From Lachnotalea glycerini (GTDB taxonomy: Bacteria > Bacillota > Clostridia > Lachnospirales > Lachnospiraceae), in the NCBI RefSeq assembly GCF_003201285.1, contig NZ_QICS01000014.1, positions 38,323 through 102,322 of the forward strand: 64,000 nt of DNA, read 5' to 3'. Under the pieces are notes generated by a model, which saw only the letters and a program-made list of their open reading frames with translations, ran no database searches and was not told where the DNA came from. The stretch's first letter is position 1; each line of letters starts with the position of its first letter. This document shows, piece by piece, positions 26,834 to 35,820 of the stretch. The position numbers and the translations under genes were made by a program.

Positions 26834-28205
26834 TTTATTGCAAATGAGTGTAATGAATCTGTGGAGAAGAAAGCTAAGAACCGTGCTGACCGTATTAGGA
26901 GTTGTAATTGGAACGGCATCCATTGTAGTCATGCTGTCTCTTGGCTTTGGTCTGGATAAATCTGCAATGGAGCAGATTAAAGAATCAGGAGGCTTAACAA
27001 CAATAAGTGTGACTTATGATGGAGAAAGTTCATCTACCAGTACTTCAAGCTCAAGTGATGCTCTTAATGCAACAGATATCAATGCGAACACATCCTCAGA
27101 TTCATTACAGCTAGATGATGAAGCAGTGGAAGAGATTGGTAAATTGGAGCATGTGGTAGTTGCTTCTCCAATACTTAACTTTTCAGCAGTAGCAAGACAA
27201 GGGATTTACGAGGGATATTTAAATCTTGTTGGAATGACTGTTGAGGCTTTGGAACAGATGAATATACCTCTGATATCAGGAACATTACCTCAAAAGGGAG
27301 ATGAACTAAAGTTTGTATTTGGAAATCAGGTAATAGGAGATTTTTATAATAGGAAAACAGAGGAGGGCTATTGGGAGACAGGAGAATTGCCTGACGTAGA
27401 TTTAGTTAATACATCTTTATTTGTTATCTTTGATACGGATGCTTATTATAGCGCTCAAAATGGAGAAGGTGCTTCACCTAAAAAATATATTGTTAATGGC
27501 AGTGCATTAGTAGAGGGAGACATGGAGGAATATAATGATTTTTCATATAATACCTATGTTGATATTGAGGCACTCAAGACCCAATTGAAGAAAGTCTTTA
27601 AAGGAAAGGCAATACCCGGACAACCTTCAACAAAAAGTGGTAAATCTTATGGTAAATTTGAATACTCACAGGCCTATGTTAAAGTAGATGAGATGAATAA
27701 TGTTTTGACAGTACAAAAACAAATCAAGGAAATGGGGTTTGAAGCTACAAGTAACGCAGAATATTTAAAGACAATGCAAAAACAGTATCGGTCTATTCAG
27801 GCAGTACTAGGAGGTATTGGAGCAGTTTCTCTTTTTGTAGCAGCAATTGGTATTGCAAATACAATGATGATGTCAATTTATGAGAGAACAAAAGAAATAG
27901 GTATTATCAAGGTATTGGGTTGCGGACTGAGTAATATTAGAACTATGTTTTTGGCAGAAGCAGCATTTATAGGTTTTATTGGAGGATTTTTTGGATTAAT
28001 ACTTAGTTATCTGATATCCTTTATCATAAATAAATTTCTAGCAGGTATGTATGGCTATACAGATACACAAACATTATCCTATATTCCGCTATGGTTACCT
28101 TTGGTTGCTTTGGTATTTGCAATATTGGTTGGTATGCTTGCAGGTTTTTTCCCTGCGCTTAGAGCAATGAAATTGAGTCCTTTGGCAGCAATTAGAAATG
28201 AATAG
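26817..28205 (+). CDS. MacB-like ABC transporter permease
   Basis: Product of 462 residues. ATG 26817 or 26820 both follow GAGGG (26807-26811); the first is given. The N-terminal cytoplasmic/membrane start LRTVLTVLGVVIGTASIVVM is the MacB_PCD signature. A large extracytoplasmic domain (about 60-330) includes a Ser-rich stretch near residue 70. Three C-terminal membrane helices form the FtsX domain (about 345-455, with EIGIIKVLG). It overlaps the preceding gene by 17 bases. These are mechanotransmission-type transporters rather than conventional channels. Confidence 0.9.
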   Translation: MMRFLDLLQMSVMNLWRRKLRTVLTVLGVVIGTASIVVMLSLGFGLDKSAMEQIKESGGLTTISVTYDGESSSTSTSSSSDALNATDINANTSSDSLQLDDEAVEEIGKLEHVVVASPILNFSAVARQGIYEGYLNLVGMTVEALEQMNIPLISGTLPQKGDELKFVFGNQVIGDFYNRKTEEGYWETGELPDVDLVNTSLFVIFDTDAYYSAQNGEGASPKKYIVNGSALVEGDMEEYNDFSYNTYVDIEALKTQLKKVFKGKAIPGQPSTKSGKSYGKFEYSQAYVKVDEMNNVLTVQKQIKEMGFEATSNAEYLKTMQKQYRSIQAVLGGIGAVSLFVAAIGIANTMMMSIYERTKEIGIIKVLGCGLSNIRTMFLAEAAFIGFIGGFFGLILSYLISFIINKFLAGMYGYTDTQTLSYIPLWLPLVALVFAILVGMLAGFFPALRAMKLSPLAAIRNE

Positions 28206-28222
28206 AAGGAGAGTGGAGTAAG

Positions 28223-28948
28223 ATGATATGGAAGAGTATAAGCAGGTTTATTAAGGCATTTACAATTAGTTTGATAATGGCGCTAACTATACCTTCGGCA
28301 CTACCGGCTGTTACATCAGTTACTATAGTTGAAGCGGCGGTAAAACTTAATAAATCCAGTGCTACTATTTTAGTTGGCAAAACATTGAAACTTAAGATGA
28401 GAGGAATATCCTCCAAGAAAAAAGTAACATGGAAATCATCTAATTCAAAAGTAGCTACGGTATCTTCAAGCGGTGTAGTAACTTCACTCAAGAGTGGAAC
28501 GGTAAAAATATATGCTAAAGTGAATAAAAAAACATATAAATGTACAGTAAAGGTAATAAATAATCAGTATAAGCAAAATGCGCCGGCACTTAAAAAGCTG
28601 GAGAGCGGGCTGATTCATTTCTATCCGATGAAAGTCTATTATAGCAATGGAGCTTTACATTATGTAGCAAGAATTTATAATCGAAAGCCGTTTCGTATAT
28701 CAAGTGTATCAAATATTAAATTAGCAGTAACAGTTCCAGATGGATCAGATGAGGGGTTGCTGATTGCAGAAAAAATAGAGAGTAGTATTGATTTGACGGT
28801 TTTAAATAGTAATATGAAGTTAAATCCGGGTAAATATGTTACTTATGATTTTGTATTTACAGGAAGTGAAGTTTTAGAAAAAGATTTTGATTTAACCTCA
28901 ATTAGTAAAATATATTATGTAGCTCAATATGATTTTAGTTATGATTAA
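28223..28948 (+). CDS. Secreted Big2 (Ig-like) protein with SLAP-like C-terminus
   Basis: Product of 241 residues; ATG after AAGGAGAG. A signal peptide (1-39, cleavage after VEAA) precedes a Big2 domain (about 40-113; SATILVGKTLKLKM, VTWKSSNSKVATV). The remaining region (about 120-240; HFYPMKVYYSNGALHYVARIYN) resembles the SLAP-type domain of cell-surface proteins. It shares the layout and signal peptide with the gene at 32214-32966. It follows the MacB-like operon by 17 bases and may be co-transcribed. It is likely cell-wall or extracellular. Confidence 0.8.
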   Translation: MIWKSISRFIKAFTISLIMALTIPSALPAVTSVTIVEAAVKLNKSSATILVGKTLKLKMRGISSKKKVTWKSSNSKVATVSSSGVVTSLKSGTVKIYAKVNKKTYKCTVKVINNQYKQNAPALKKLESGLIHFYPMKVYYSNGALHYVARIYNRKPFRISSVSNIKLAVTVPDGSDEGLLIAEKIESSIDLTVLNSNMKLNPGKYVTYDFVFTGSEVLEKDFDLTSISKIYYVAQYDFSYD

Positions 28949-28986
28949 TTAAAATAAAAATTAAATTAATAAATGGAGGAATGGGT

Positions 28987-29664
28987 ATGAGATATGAAGT
29001 TTTAGGAAGCACTATGCCAGCAGTAGAAGTAACAATGGATAAAGGAGAGTCAATGTTTACACAGTCAGGCGGTATGGCATGGATGACAGAAGGTATTTCT
29101 ATGGATACAAATTTGAAAGGGGGCTTAATGAAAGGGATTGGAAGAATGTTTGCTGGTGAATCTCTATTTATGGCTACCTACACTGCTGACAAATCGGATG
29201 TTACAATCGCCTTTGCTTCAACGGTACCAGGCGAAATTGTACCGGTTGATTTGAGCCGAAAAGGCAGCATTATTTGCCAAAAAGGTGCGTTTCTCTGCGC
29301 TCAGCCAAGTGTAAATGTATCAGTCACTTTTACTAAAAAAGTTTCTGCTGGCTTATTTGGCGGAGAAGGATTTATTCTACAGGAAATGGCAGGAAGTGGA
29401 ATGGTATTTCTGGAAATCGACGGTAATTTAATCGAAAAGGAATTAGCTCCTGGTGAAGTGATTAAGGTAGATACCGGAAACGTTGTAGCTTTTGATAAGT
29501 CTGTAAGCTATGAGATTGAAACGGTGAAAGGCATTAAGAATATTTTCTTAGGAGGAGAAGGTCTGTTTCTTACTAAGCTAACAGGACCAGGTAAGGTCTT
29601 ATTACAAACGCAGAATTTTAATGAATTTGCAGGAAGAATCATTAAAATGATACCTTCTAAGTAG
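28987..29664 (+). CDS. AIM24/TIGR00266 family protein
   Basis: Product of 225 residues. GGAGG (28975-28979) lies 7 bases before ATG 28987; the in-frame ATG 28981 would be too close. The whole length matches the AIM24-like beta-sandwich family (MPAVEVTMDKGESMFTQSGG, LMKGIGRMFAGESLFM). Members are soluble and widespread, with no agreed function; the name derives from a yeast mitochondrial protein. The gene is followed by a hairpin. Confidence 0.88.
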   Translation: MRYEVLGSTMPAVEVTMDKGESMFTQSGGMAWMTEGISMDTNLKGGLMKGIGRMFAGESLFMATYTADKSDVTIAFASTVPGEIVPVDLSRKGSIICQKGAFLCAQPSVNVSVTFTKKVSAGLFGGEGFILQEMAGSGMVFLEIDGNLIEKELAPGEVIKVDTGNVVAFDKSVSYEIETVKGIKNIFLGGEGLFLTKLTGPGKVLLQTQNFNEFAGRIIKMIPSK

Positions 29665-29724
29665 AGATGTAATGATTATTTGTTAGAAATTAATAGGCTC
29701 GTTATTTATAAGGTTGCATTAGAA

Positions 29725-29765
29725 AAGGGGGCTGCGCACTATTTACTTAGTGCGACAGCTCCCTT
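29725..29765 (+). terminator. Probable terminator after the AIM24-like gene
   Basis: A GC-rich stem AAGGGGGCTG-GCAC / GTGC-CAGCTCCCTT with a small internal loop, followed by a weak T-rich tail (TTGATTGTT). A 71-codon open frame crosses it and is judged spurious. Confidence 0.6.
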
Positions 29766-29930
29766 GATTGTTACGCAATATTTCAAGCAAAGAATATGCT
29801 TTTCCGATGGTAATGTAAATAGAAAAAATGAAATCATCAACATTATAATTACTTTGCTAAAAGAGTATATTGGTGTTGCAAAGTATAACATTTAAAAAAA
29901 TATTACCTTTTATGTATGTTATCTTCAAGG

Positions 29931-30683
29931 TTACTCGGTTCGATTATTTGAGATAATGCCCAAAATAAAGCCTGCAGCCACAATAAAGATGGAGATAAAT
30001 TGAGAAGTAGACAATGGACCAACACTACCTCTGATAAGATCACCTCGAAGAAATTCAACTGCAAAACGGCCAATGCCATACAAAATTAAATATGCGCTAG
30101 CCACAATTCCAGATTTCGGATTTCTTTTAGCTAAAAATATAAGCAAAATTCCAATAAGAAAATCACCACCACTTGATATTAATTGCGTGGGTATCAAATG
30201 TACATGATTTGGTGCATATTGAGAATTTTTAAACACAACACTAAAATGTGAACTAGTTTCCAATCCATAGCAGCAGCCGGCAAAAAAACAGCCAATACGC
30301 CCAAATCCCTGTGCAATAGCAACAGAAGGCATTAAAAGATCGAAGTAGGTTAAAAAGTGCTTCTTTTTTATTTTACAATAGAGATAAGCCGCTAGTGTAC
30401 CAGCTATGATTCCACCGTAAACTACAAATCCGTTCATCATGTCCAAAATACTAACAGGATTATTAAGGATGGTTTTTATTTCAGTGAGTAGATATAGAAC
30501 TTTTGCGCCTAACATGCCAAATATGATGCAGACAAAGGCTAAGTTAAATACAAAATCAGTGTCTAGGTTTTTCTTCTTTGACCGATAGTCGGCAATGAAT
30601 AATGCTGCCATGAACCCGATTCCAATTAATAAGCCATAGCTATGAACGGTAACAGGTCCAAGTTTTAATAAATTATTGTACAT
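29931..30683 (-). CDS. lgt: Prolipoprotein diacylglyceryl transferase
   Basis: Product of 250 residues. The start at 30683 is chosen because AAAGGA lies 8 bases upstream; the ATG at 30689 would have only 2 bases of spacing. It transfers diacylglycerol from phosphatidylglycerol to the lipobox Cys of prolipoproteins in the membrane. Seven membrane helices are visible, with the Lgt signature GRIGCFFAGCCYG and the conserved HSYGLLIGIGF at the N-terminus. It is transcribed alone, opposite to the preceding gene. Confidence 0.97.
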   Translation of the reverse strand: MYNNLLKLGPVTVHSYGLLIGIGFMAALFIADYRSKKKNLDTDFVFNLAFVCIIFGMLGAKVLYLLTEIKTILNNPVSILDMMNGFVVYGGIIAGTLAAYLYCKIKKKHFLTYFDLLMPSVAIAQGFGRIGCFFAGCCYGLETSSHFSVVFKNSQYAPNHVHLIPTQLISSGGDFLIGILLIFLAKRNPKSGIVASAYLILYGIGRFAVEFLRGDLIRGSVGPLSTSQFISIFIVAAGFILGIISNNRTE

Positions 30684-30826
30684 TTTCATAATCCTTTCTA
30701 AAACATCAACTTTATAGAAAAAAGTCAACATTACCTTTATAAAGATAGGACTTTTCCTATATACAATAGTACATAATACCTGTTTAAGTGTAAGAACTTA
30801 AAGAATAGGCAATTGATACACTAAGT

Positions 30827-30862
30827 AAAAAATAAGACTCTATGATCAACATAAAGTCTTAT
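30827..30862 (-). terminator. Rho-independent terminator of tRNA-Gly
   Basis: On the minus strand AAGACTTTATG/CATAGAGTCTT with a TTGAT loop, followed by ATTTTTT, directly after the tRNA. Confidence 0.9.
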
Positions 30863-30866
30863 AAAG

Positions 30867-30939
30867 AGCGACAGACGAGACTCGAACTCGCGACCTCCAC
30901 CTTGGCAAGGTGGCGTACTACCAACTGTACTACTATCGC
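30867..30939 (-). tRNA. tRNA-Gly (anticodon GCC)
   Basis: 73 bases. Acceptor arms GCGATAG/CTGTCGC, anticodon stem-loop CCACCTTGCCAAGGTGG with GCC, and T-loop TTCGAGT fold correctly. CCA is not encoded. It is a lone tRNA with its own promoter and terminator. Confidence 0.96.
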
Positions 30940-30974
30940 ATTTAACATGTATTTAACTGATAAACACAAGATAT

Positions 30975-31003
30975 AATATACTATGATTTTTAATAATTGT
31001 CAA
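30975..31003 (-). promoter_or_regulatory. Sigma-A promoter of tRNA-Gly
   Basis: On the minus strand TTGACA (31003-30998), 17-base spacer, TATATT (30980-30975), about 36 bases before the tRNA. The remaining stretch to the ROK gene (31004-31276) is AT-rich with no other recognisable element. Confidence 0.8.
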
Positions 31004-31276
31004 GAATAAAAATACATTTACATCAATGAATAAAAAACATTTATATCAAAAATTAATTATAGAGTGTGTAACGTTCTTCTAATTAAACTGAGTTATAATC
31101 AATTATATTATAAGTTATATGAAACCGATCTGTTCAAAATGATACCTAATTGTTATAATTACTAGAAATTTGCCTAATATCACGGATACTACTTGATATT
31201 TTTATCGTATCTGGTTAAAATAGATTCAGATTTGATAAATAAATGTCAAATAGGAATGAAATGGAGGGATTTTTGA

Positions 31277-32155
31277 ATGATTTTTGGTGCATTAGAAGCG
31301 GGTGGAACTAAGATGGTTTGTGCCTTAGGCAGAGAGGATGGGACAATATTAGAACAGGTTTCAATTCCTACCACAACTCCGAAAGAAACAATACCATTGG
31401 TAGTCAAATATTTTAGAGGGAAGGAGATTGGTGCTTTGGGTATTGGTTCATTTGGACCAGTAGATGTGAATCAATCATCAGATACCTATGGTCATATATT
31501 GGATACGCCAAAAACAGCGTGGAAGTATTTCGATTTGGTAGGCAGCATTCAAAAAGAATTGAGTATTCCAATTGGATTAGATACCGATGTAAATGGTTCC
31601 TGCTTGGGAGAAATGACATTTGGAAACTCGAAAGGACTTGATTCAGTTATATATATAACAATTGGAACAGGAGTAGGAGTAGGAGCCAGTATAAATGGAA
31701 AGTTGCTACATGGAATGCTTCATCCCGAGGCTGGTCATATTTTATTGAAAAAGCATCCAAAAGATACGTTTGACGGTAATTGTCCATATCATGGTACATG
31801 CCTAGAAGGAATGGCTTCAGGCCCTGCGATAGAAAAGAGATGGGGCAAAAAGGCTGTTGAATTAAAGGATAATGATATTGTATGGGAAATAGAGGCATAT
31901 TATATTGCACAGGCGCTTATGAATTATATTCTAACATTGGCTCCCAGAAGAATTATACTTGGCGGTGGAGTTATGCACCAAATGCAGCTTTTTCCTTTAA
32001 TTAGAAAAGAAGTTGAACGGCTATTGAACGGATATTTGAACACGAAAGAAATTAAAGATATGGATCACTATATTATTCCAGCAAGCTTAAACGATAATCA
32101 GGGAATTATGGGATGTATCCAGTTAGCTAAAATTGCACTGGATGAAGTAAAGTAG
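31277..32155 (+). CDS. ROK-family sugar kinase (fructokinase-like)
   Basis: Product of 292 residues; ATG after GGAGGG. N-terminal phosphate loop GALEAGGTKMVCA, the ROK catalytic region GLDTDVNGSCLGE, and the zinc site around H-x-CPYHGTCLEG are present. Together these point to the fructokinase/GmuE branch of the ROK family. It phosphorylates a hexose, most likely fructose, using ATP. No sugar transporter or regulator is next to it, so the substrate is inferred only from the family. It ends at a bidirectional terminator. Confidence 0.9.
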   Translation: MIFGALEAGGTKMVCALGREDGTILEQVSIPTTTPKETIPLVVKYFRGKEIGALGIGSFGPVDVNQSSDTYGHILDTPKTAWKYFDLVGSIQKELSIPIGLDTDVNGSCLGEMTFGNSKGLDSVIYITIGTGVGVGASINGKLLHGMLHPEAGHILLKKHPKDTFDGNCPYHGTCLEGMASGPAIEKRWGKKAVELKDNDIVWEIEAYYIAQALMNYILTLAPRRIILGGGVMHQMQLFPLIRKEVERLLNGYLNTKEIKDMDHYIIPASLNDNQGIMGCIQLAKIALDEVK

Positions 32156-32166
32156 TATAATTAAAT

Positions 32167-32206
32167 AAAAGGAACCAATAAGTCAAAAACTTTATTGGTT
32201 CCTTTT
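32167..32206. terminator. Bidirectional terminator between convergent genes
   Basis: AAAAGGAACCAATAA pairs with TTATTGGTTCCTTTT (loop about 10), with A/T runs on both sides. It serves the ROK gene and the minus-strand Big2 gene. Confidence 0.92.
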
Positions 32207-32213
32207 GCTCTAA

Positions 32214-32966
32214 TTAATATGCATATAAATCATTCTTAATATTTAATGTAATGAAATCAGTTTTACTTAAGTCAAAGCCTTTTTTCTTAATCTGAGATGC
32301 TGAAAATTCAATAGTAAAGGTTTTTGATTTATTGTAACCGATATTTTTGGGTAAGGTATTCTTAACCTTTCCTGATGCAATTACTGTATTGACATCATTT
32401 GTGTTGTAAGATGTAGCAAATGTAGTTGCTGTTAAGGATACATTTAGTTTAGAAATAGTATTCCCCTTTTTGTCTAAAATTCTTTTTATATTGGAAGTAA
32501 ACTTTCTATTATACAATACAGTTTTGCAATAAAGCTTTCCGTTTTTGTAATATACGTTTTTTGGTATAAAATAAACATAACCAGAATTTAACTTATTGTT
32601 AATAGCATTCGCATCAATAGAGTAAGAATTTTCAGTTACAGTAATTCTACATTTAAGTTTTTTATTACCTACTTTCGCAGTAATAACGGCACTTCCTTTT
32701 CCAACGGCTGTAACTAGTCCGTTCTTAACAGTAACCACCTTTTTTTTGTTCGTGGACCATGTAACGGATTTCTTTCCCTTATTTCTAACCTTTAGCTTAA
32801 TTACTTCACCAGCACGTAAGGTTGTAGAGGTAGTGTTTAGAGACGGTGAAGCAGCCTCAACTGTAGTAACAGATGTAACGATAGGTAATACTGATGGTAC
32901 AGTTAATGCTAAAGACATACTTATTGCGATAGCAGAAACTATTTTCTTGAATGAAAATTTTGTCAT
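32214..32966 (-). CDS. Secreted Big2 (Ig-like) protein with SLAP-like C-terminus
   Basis: Product of 250 residues; GGGGAAAG lies upstream of the ATG. A signal peptide (1-39, ending VEAA) precedes a Big2 domain (about 40-112, VTWSTNKKKVVTV) and a C-terminal domain (about 120-250; YFIPKNVYYKNGKLYCKTVL, FDLSKTDFITL). It is a paralogue of the protein at 28223-28948, with the signal peptide conserved almost residue by residue. Very basic (Lys-rich), it probably binds cell-wall polymers. Confidence 0.8.
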   Translation of the reverse strand: MTKFSFKKIVSAIAISMSLALTVPSVLPIVTSVTTVEAASPSLNTTSTTLRAGEVIKLKVRNKGKKSVTWSTNKKKVVTVKNGLVTAVGKGSAVITAKVGNKKLKCRITVTENSYSIDANAINNKLNSGYVYFIPKNVYYKNGKLYCKTVLYNRKFTSNIKRILDKKGNTISKLNVSLTATTFATSYNTNDVNTVIASGKVKNTLPKNIGYNKSKTFTIEFSASQIKKKGFDLSKTDFITLNIKNDLYAY

Positions 32967-33074
32967 AACTCTTTCCCCTTTTATAAAATTTTTTTACATA
33001 AAAATTCTACCATAATATTACAAATTTCGCAATGGTACTTTGTTATTAAAGAATTATTGTGTAAAGCAATTTGC

Positions 33075-33103
33075 TAGACATTTCTTATAACGTGAATTAT
33101 AAT
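33075..33103 (+). promoter_or_regulatory. Promoter of thyA-folA
   Basis: TAGACA (33075-33080), 17-base spacer, TATAAT (33098-33103), 45 bases before the thyA start. Confidence 0.7.
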
Positions 33104-33148
33104 GTGAGGATAAGTTTGTGATTTATAACAAATTAGGAGGTTGAAAAC

Positions 33149-33997
33149 GTGAGTTTAGCAGATCATATATTTATAGATATGTGTAAAGATATATTGCAAG
33201 CAGGTGTTAGTACTGAGGGTGAAAAGGTTCGACCCAAATGGGAGGACGGAGATTTTGCCTATACCATCAAACGTTTTGGAGTTGTGAATCGATACGACCT
33301 GTCCAAAGAATTTCCTGCCTTAACATTAAGAAAAACTGCAATCAAAAGCTGTACAGATGAGATGCTTTGGATTTGGCAGAAAAAGTCCAATAATATCAAT
33401 GAATTGCATAGTCATATTTGGGATAGTTGGGCAGACAAAGATGGTTTTATTGGTAAGGCATATGGCTATCAGCTTGCGGTAAAGCATTGCTATAAGGAAG
33501 GAATGATGGATCAGGTTGATAGAGTAATTTATGATTTAAAGAATAATCCTTACAGCAGAAGAATTATGACTAATATATATGTGCATCAGGACTTACATGA
33601 AATGAATTTGTATCCTTGTGCATATAGCATGACCTTTAATGTTACAAAGGAAAAGGGAAGCGAAAAACTTAAACTAAATGCCATTTTAAATCAGCGCTCT
33701 CAAGACGTACTGGCAGCAAATAATTGGAATGTATGTCAATATGCGGTGCTGATGCATATGCTGGCACAAACTTGTGATATGCAGGTTGGTGAATTGGTAC
33801 ACGTTATTGCGGATGCACATATTTATGACCGTCATATACCAATTGTTCAGGATCTAATTAATAGACCTGTGTATGATGCCCCCAATTTTTGGCTAAATCC
33901 GGAAATTAAAAATTTTTATGATTTTACTGTGGAAGACATAAGGCTTGAGAATTATGTTACAGGACCGCAAGTGAAAAATATACCAATCGCAGTGTAG
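33149..33997 (+). CDS. thyA: Thymidylate synthase
   Basis: Product of 282 residues with a GTG start preceded by TAGGAGG. It methylates dUMP to dTMP using methylene-tetrahydrofolate. The nucleophile is Cys157 in LYPCAYSMTF. Other family elements are the phosphate-binding SRRIM (about 136-140), NQRSQD, NNWNVCQYAVL and DAHIYDRHI. The sequence after the catalytic Cys (PCAY) differs from the classical PCHxxxQ, as in the divergent ThyA group found in some Firmicutes and phages. It is followed 12 bases later by folA, which recycles the dihydrofolate product. Confidence 0.95.
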   Translation: MSLADHIFIDMCKDILQAGVSTEGEKVRPKWEDGDFAYTIKRFGVVNRYDLSKEFPALTLRKTAIKSCTDEMLWIWQKKSNNINELHSHIWDSWADKDGFIGKAYGYQLAVKHCYKEGMMDQVDRVIYDLKNNPYSRRIMTNIYVHQDLHEMNLYPCAYSMTFNVTKEKGSEKLKLNAILNQRSQDVLAANNWNVCQYAVLMHMLAQTCDMQVGELVHVIADAHIYDRHIPIVQDLINRPVYDAPNFWLNPEIKNFYDFTVEDIRLENYVTGPQVKNIPIAV

Positions 33998-34009
33998 AGG
34001 AGTGAGAAT

Positions 34010-34504
34010 ATGAATTTGATAGCAGCAGTTGATGGAAATTGGGCAATTGGATGCAAAGGACAATTGCTTGTCAGAATACCAAATGATCATAAGATGTTTC
34101 GGGAAGAGACGACAGGAAAAGTAGTTGTATTGGGAAGAAAGACACTTGAGACATTTCCAAATGGTATTCCGTTAAACAACAGAACCAATATTATCCTTTC
34201 TAAAAATAAAGATTATAGAGTAAAGGATGCGATAGTTGTACATTCAATTGATGAATTACTTCAAAAGCTGAAGCAATACAAAAGTGAAGATGTGTATATC
34301 ATCGGAGGAGAGAGCATATATAACGAAATGCTCCCATATTGTGATGTGGCACATATTACTAAAATCAATCATGAATACGTGGCTGACGCATATTTTCCTA
34401 ATCTGGAGAAAAGCAAAGAGTGGGAAATTAACGCTGTAAGTGAAGAGCAAACTTACTTTGATTTAGAGTATACATTTGTTCAATATAAAAGAAAGCGTAA
34501 TTGA
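34010..34504 (+). CDS. folA: Dihydrofolate reductase
   Basis: Product of 164 residues; ATG after GGAGTGAG. It reduces dihydrofolate with NADPH. MNLIAAVDGNWAIGCKGQL, VVLGRKTLETFP and IIGGESIYNEMLP are the substrate and cofactor motifs. It is in an operon with thyA, the usual pairing. Confidence 0.96.
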   Translation: MNLIAAVDGNWAIGCKGQLLVRIPNDHKMFREETTGKVVVLGRKTLETFPNGIPLNNRTNIILSKNKDYRVKDAIVVHSIDELLQKLKQYKSEDVYIIGGESIYNEMLPYCDVAHITKINHEYVADAYFPNLEKSKEWEINAVSEEQTYFDLEYTFVQYKRKRN

Positions 34505-34580
34505 TTCCGGAGGACTTAGTTATCTGTGAGTCAGACTTATATGCATGGGTAGAAAAGGTGATTCATTTCACAAACACTTA

Positions 34581-34609
34581 TTGACATTAACGTAAAAAAG
34601 TATAATAAT
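34581..34609 (+). promoter_or_regulatory. Weak candidate promoter of ilvE
   Basis: TTGACA (34581-34586) is followed by TATAATAAT (34601-34609). The spacing to TATAAT is 14, and 17 to the overlapping AATAAT, so which -10 is used is unclear. Confidence 0.35.
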
Positions 34610-34691
34610 GAAAAAGAATTATAATTTGGAACAATGAAAAGTTCGAGTGCTATGCTTTTCGGCGTTTGAATAAACGGAAGGATGAAACATC

Positions 34692-35762
34692 ATGTTGGAT
34701 ATTAAATTTGAGAAATCGAAAAATCTAAAACCTATTCCGGATGAAAACAATCCGCTGGTATTTGGAACAATATTTACAGATCATATGTTTGTAATGGACT
34801 ATGAGACAGGCAAGGGATGGCATAGTGCCAGAGTAACGGAATATGCTCCAATTTCTTTGGAACCCTCTGCTATGGTATTCCATTATGGTCAGGAAATGTT
34901 TGAAGGCCTAAAGGCGTATAAAACGCAAGATGAAAGAATTCTTTTGTTTCGTCCAGATAAAAATATAGAAAGAGCCAATAATACAAATCGTAGAATTTGT
35001 ATACCGGAAATACCAAAAGAAGATTTTCTGCAAGCAATTCAGGCAATCGTGTCGGCAGATAGAAAATGGATTCCTACAAAACCAGGAACATCGCTTTATA
35101 TCAGACCATTTATCATTGCTACGGACCCATATTTAGGTGTAAGACCCTCCAATACCTATAAATTCATAATTATTTTATCACCAGTTGGACCATATTATAA
35201 AGAAGGACTAAACCCAGTTAAAATTTGGATTGAGGATGATTATGTCAGAGCTGTTAAGGGTGGTATCGGTGAAGCAAAAACAGGTGGTAATTATGTGGCA
35301 AGCTTGGCCTCACAAGTGAAAGCACATGATGCAGGCTATTCGCAGGTGCTATGGTTGGATGGAGTTTATCGTAAATATATTGAAGAAGTTGGTGCTATGA
35401 ATATTTTCTTTAAAATAAACGGAATTGTAGTAACTCCGATGTTAAATGGAAGTATTTTACCAGGTGTAACTAGAAATTCATGTATCGCTCTTTGCAAAAA
35501 ATGGGGACTGCCTTTGGAAGAAAGAAAAATATCAATTGATGAAGTGTATGAAGCAGCTCAAAGTGGTACTCTTGAAGAAGTTTGGGGAACCGGAACAGCA
35601 GCAGTCATTTCACCGGTTGGTGAGCTTAGATGGCAGGAACATATTATGAAAATAAAGGACGGCGGTATTGGAGCATTAAGCCAAAAGCTATATGATACTG
35701 TTACAGGTATTCAACTTGGCGAGATTGAAGATACACTGCACTGGACAATGGAAGTAAAATAA
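34692..35762 (+). CDS. ilvE: Branched-chain amino acid aminotransferase
   Basis: Product of 356 residues with ATG after GGAAGGATG. PLP-dependent, fold type IV: it transfers the amino group between glutamate and the keto acids of leucine, isoleucine and valine. The PLP-Lys is Lys196 in GEAKTGGNY. EEVGAMNIFF and LPGVTRNS are typical of the longer (mitochondrial/Bacillus YbgE-like) BCAT group. It stands alone. It is metabolically linked to leuA (61412-59424) and gltBD, which supplies glutamate. Confidence 0.95.
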   Translation: MLDIKFEKSKNLKPIPDENNPLVFGTIFTDHMFVMDYETGKGWHSARVTEYAPISLEPSAMVFHYGQEMFEGLKAYKTQDERILLFRPDKNIERANNTNRRICIPEIPKEDFLQAIQAIVSADRKWIPTKPGTSLYIRPFIIATDPYLGVRPSNTYKFIIILSPVGPYYKEGLNPVKIWIEDDYVRAVKGGIGEAKTGGNYVASLASQVKAHDAGYSQVLWLDGVYRKYIEEVGAMNIFFKINGIVVTPMLNGSILPGVTRNSCIALCKKWGLPLEERKISIDEVYEAAQSGTLEEVWGTGTAAVISPVGELRWQEHIMKIKDGGIGALSQKLYDTVTGIQLGEIEDTLHWTMEVK

Positions 35763-35785
35763 ATAGATTTAATAACTATAGAAGG

Positions 35786-35820
35786 TTCGCAAAGGTCTTT
35801 ACAGACTTTTGCGAATTTTT
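35786..35820 (+). terminator. Rho-independent terminator of ilvE
   Basis: TTCGCAAAGGTCT pairs with AGACTTTTGCGAA, then TTTTT. The stretch 35821-36057 is AT-rich. It contains a CATATAAT (35964-35971) that resembles a sporulation sigma -10, but no convincing -35. Confidence 0.92.

Noticed and set aside
29680..29895. 71-codon open frame after the AIM24-like gene
   Set aside because: No ribosome binding site, starts after the stop with a rare start, and crosses a GC-rich terminator hairpin.
30867..30939. Attachment site of a mobile element at tRNA-Gly
   Set aside because: No integrase and no duplicated 3' tRNA fragment in the neighbourhood; ordinary tRNA with its own promoter and terminator.
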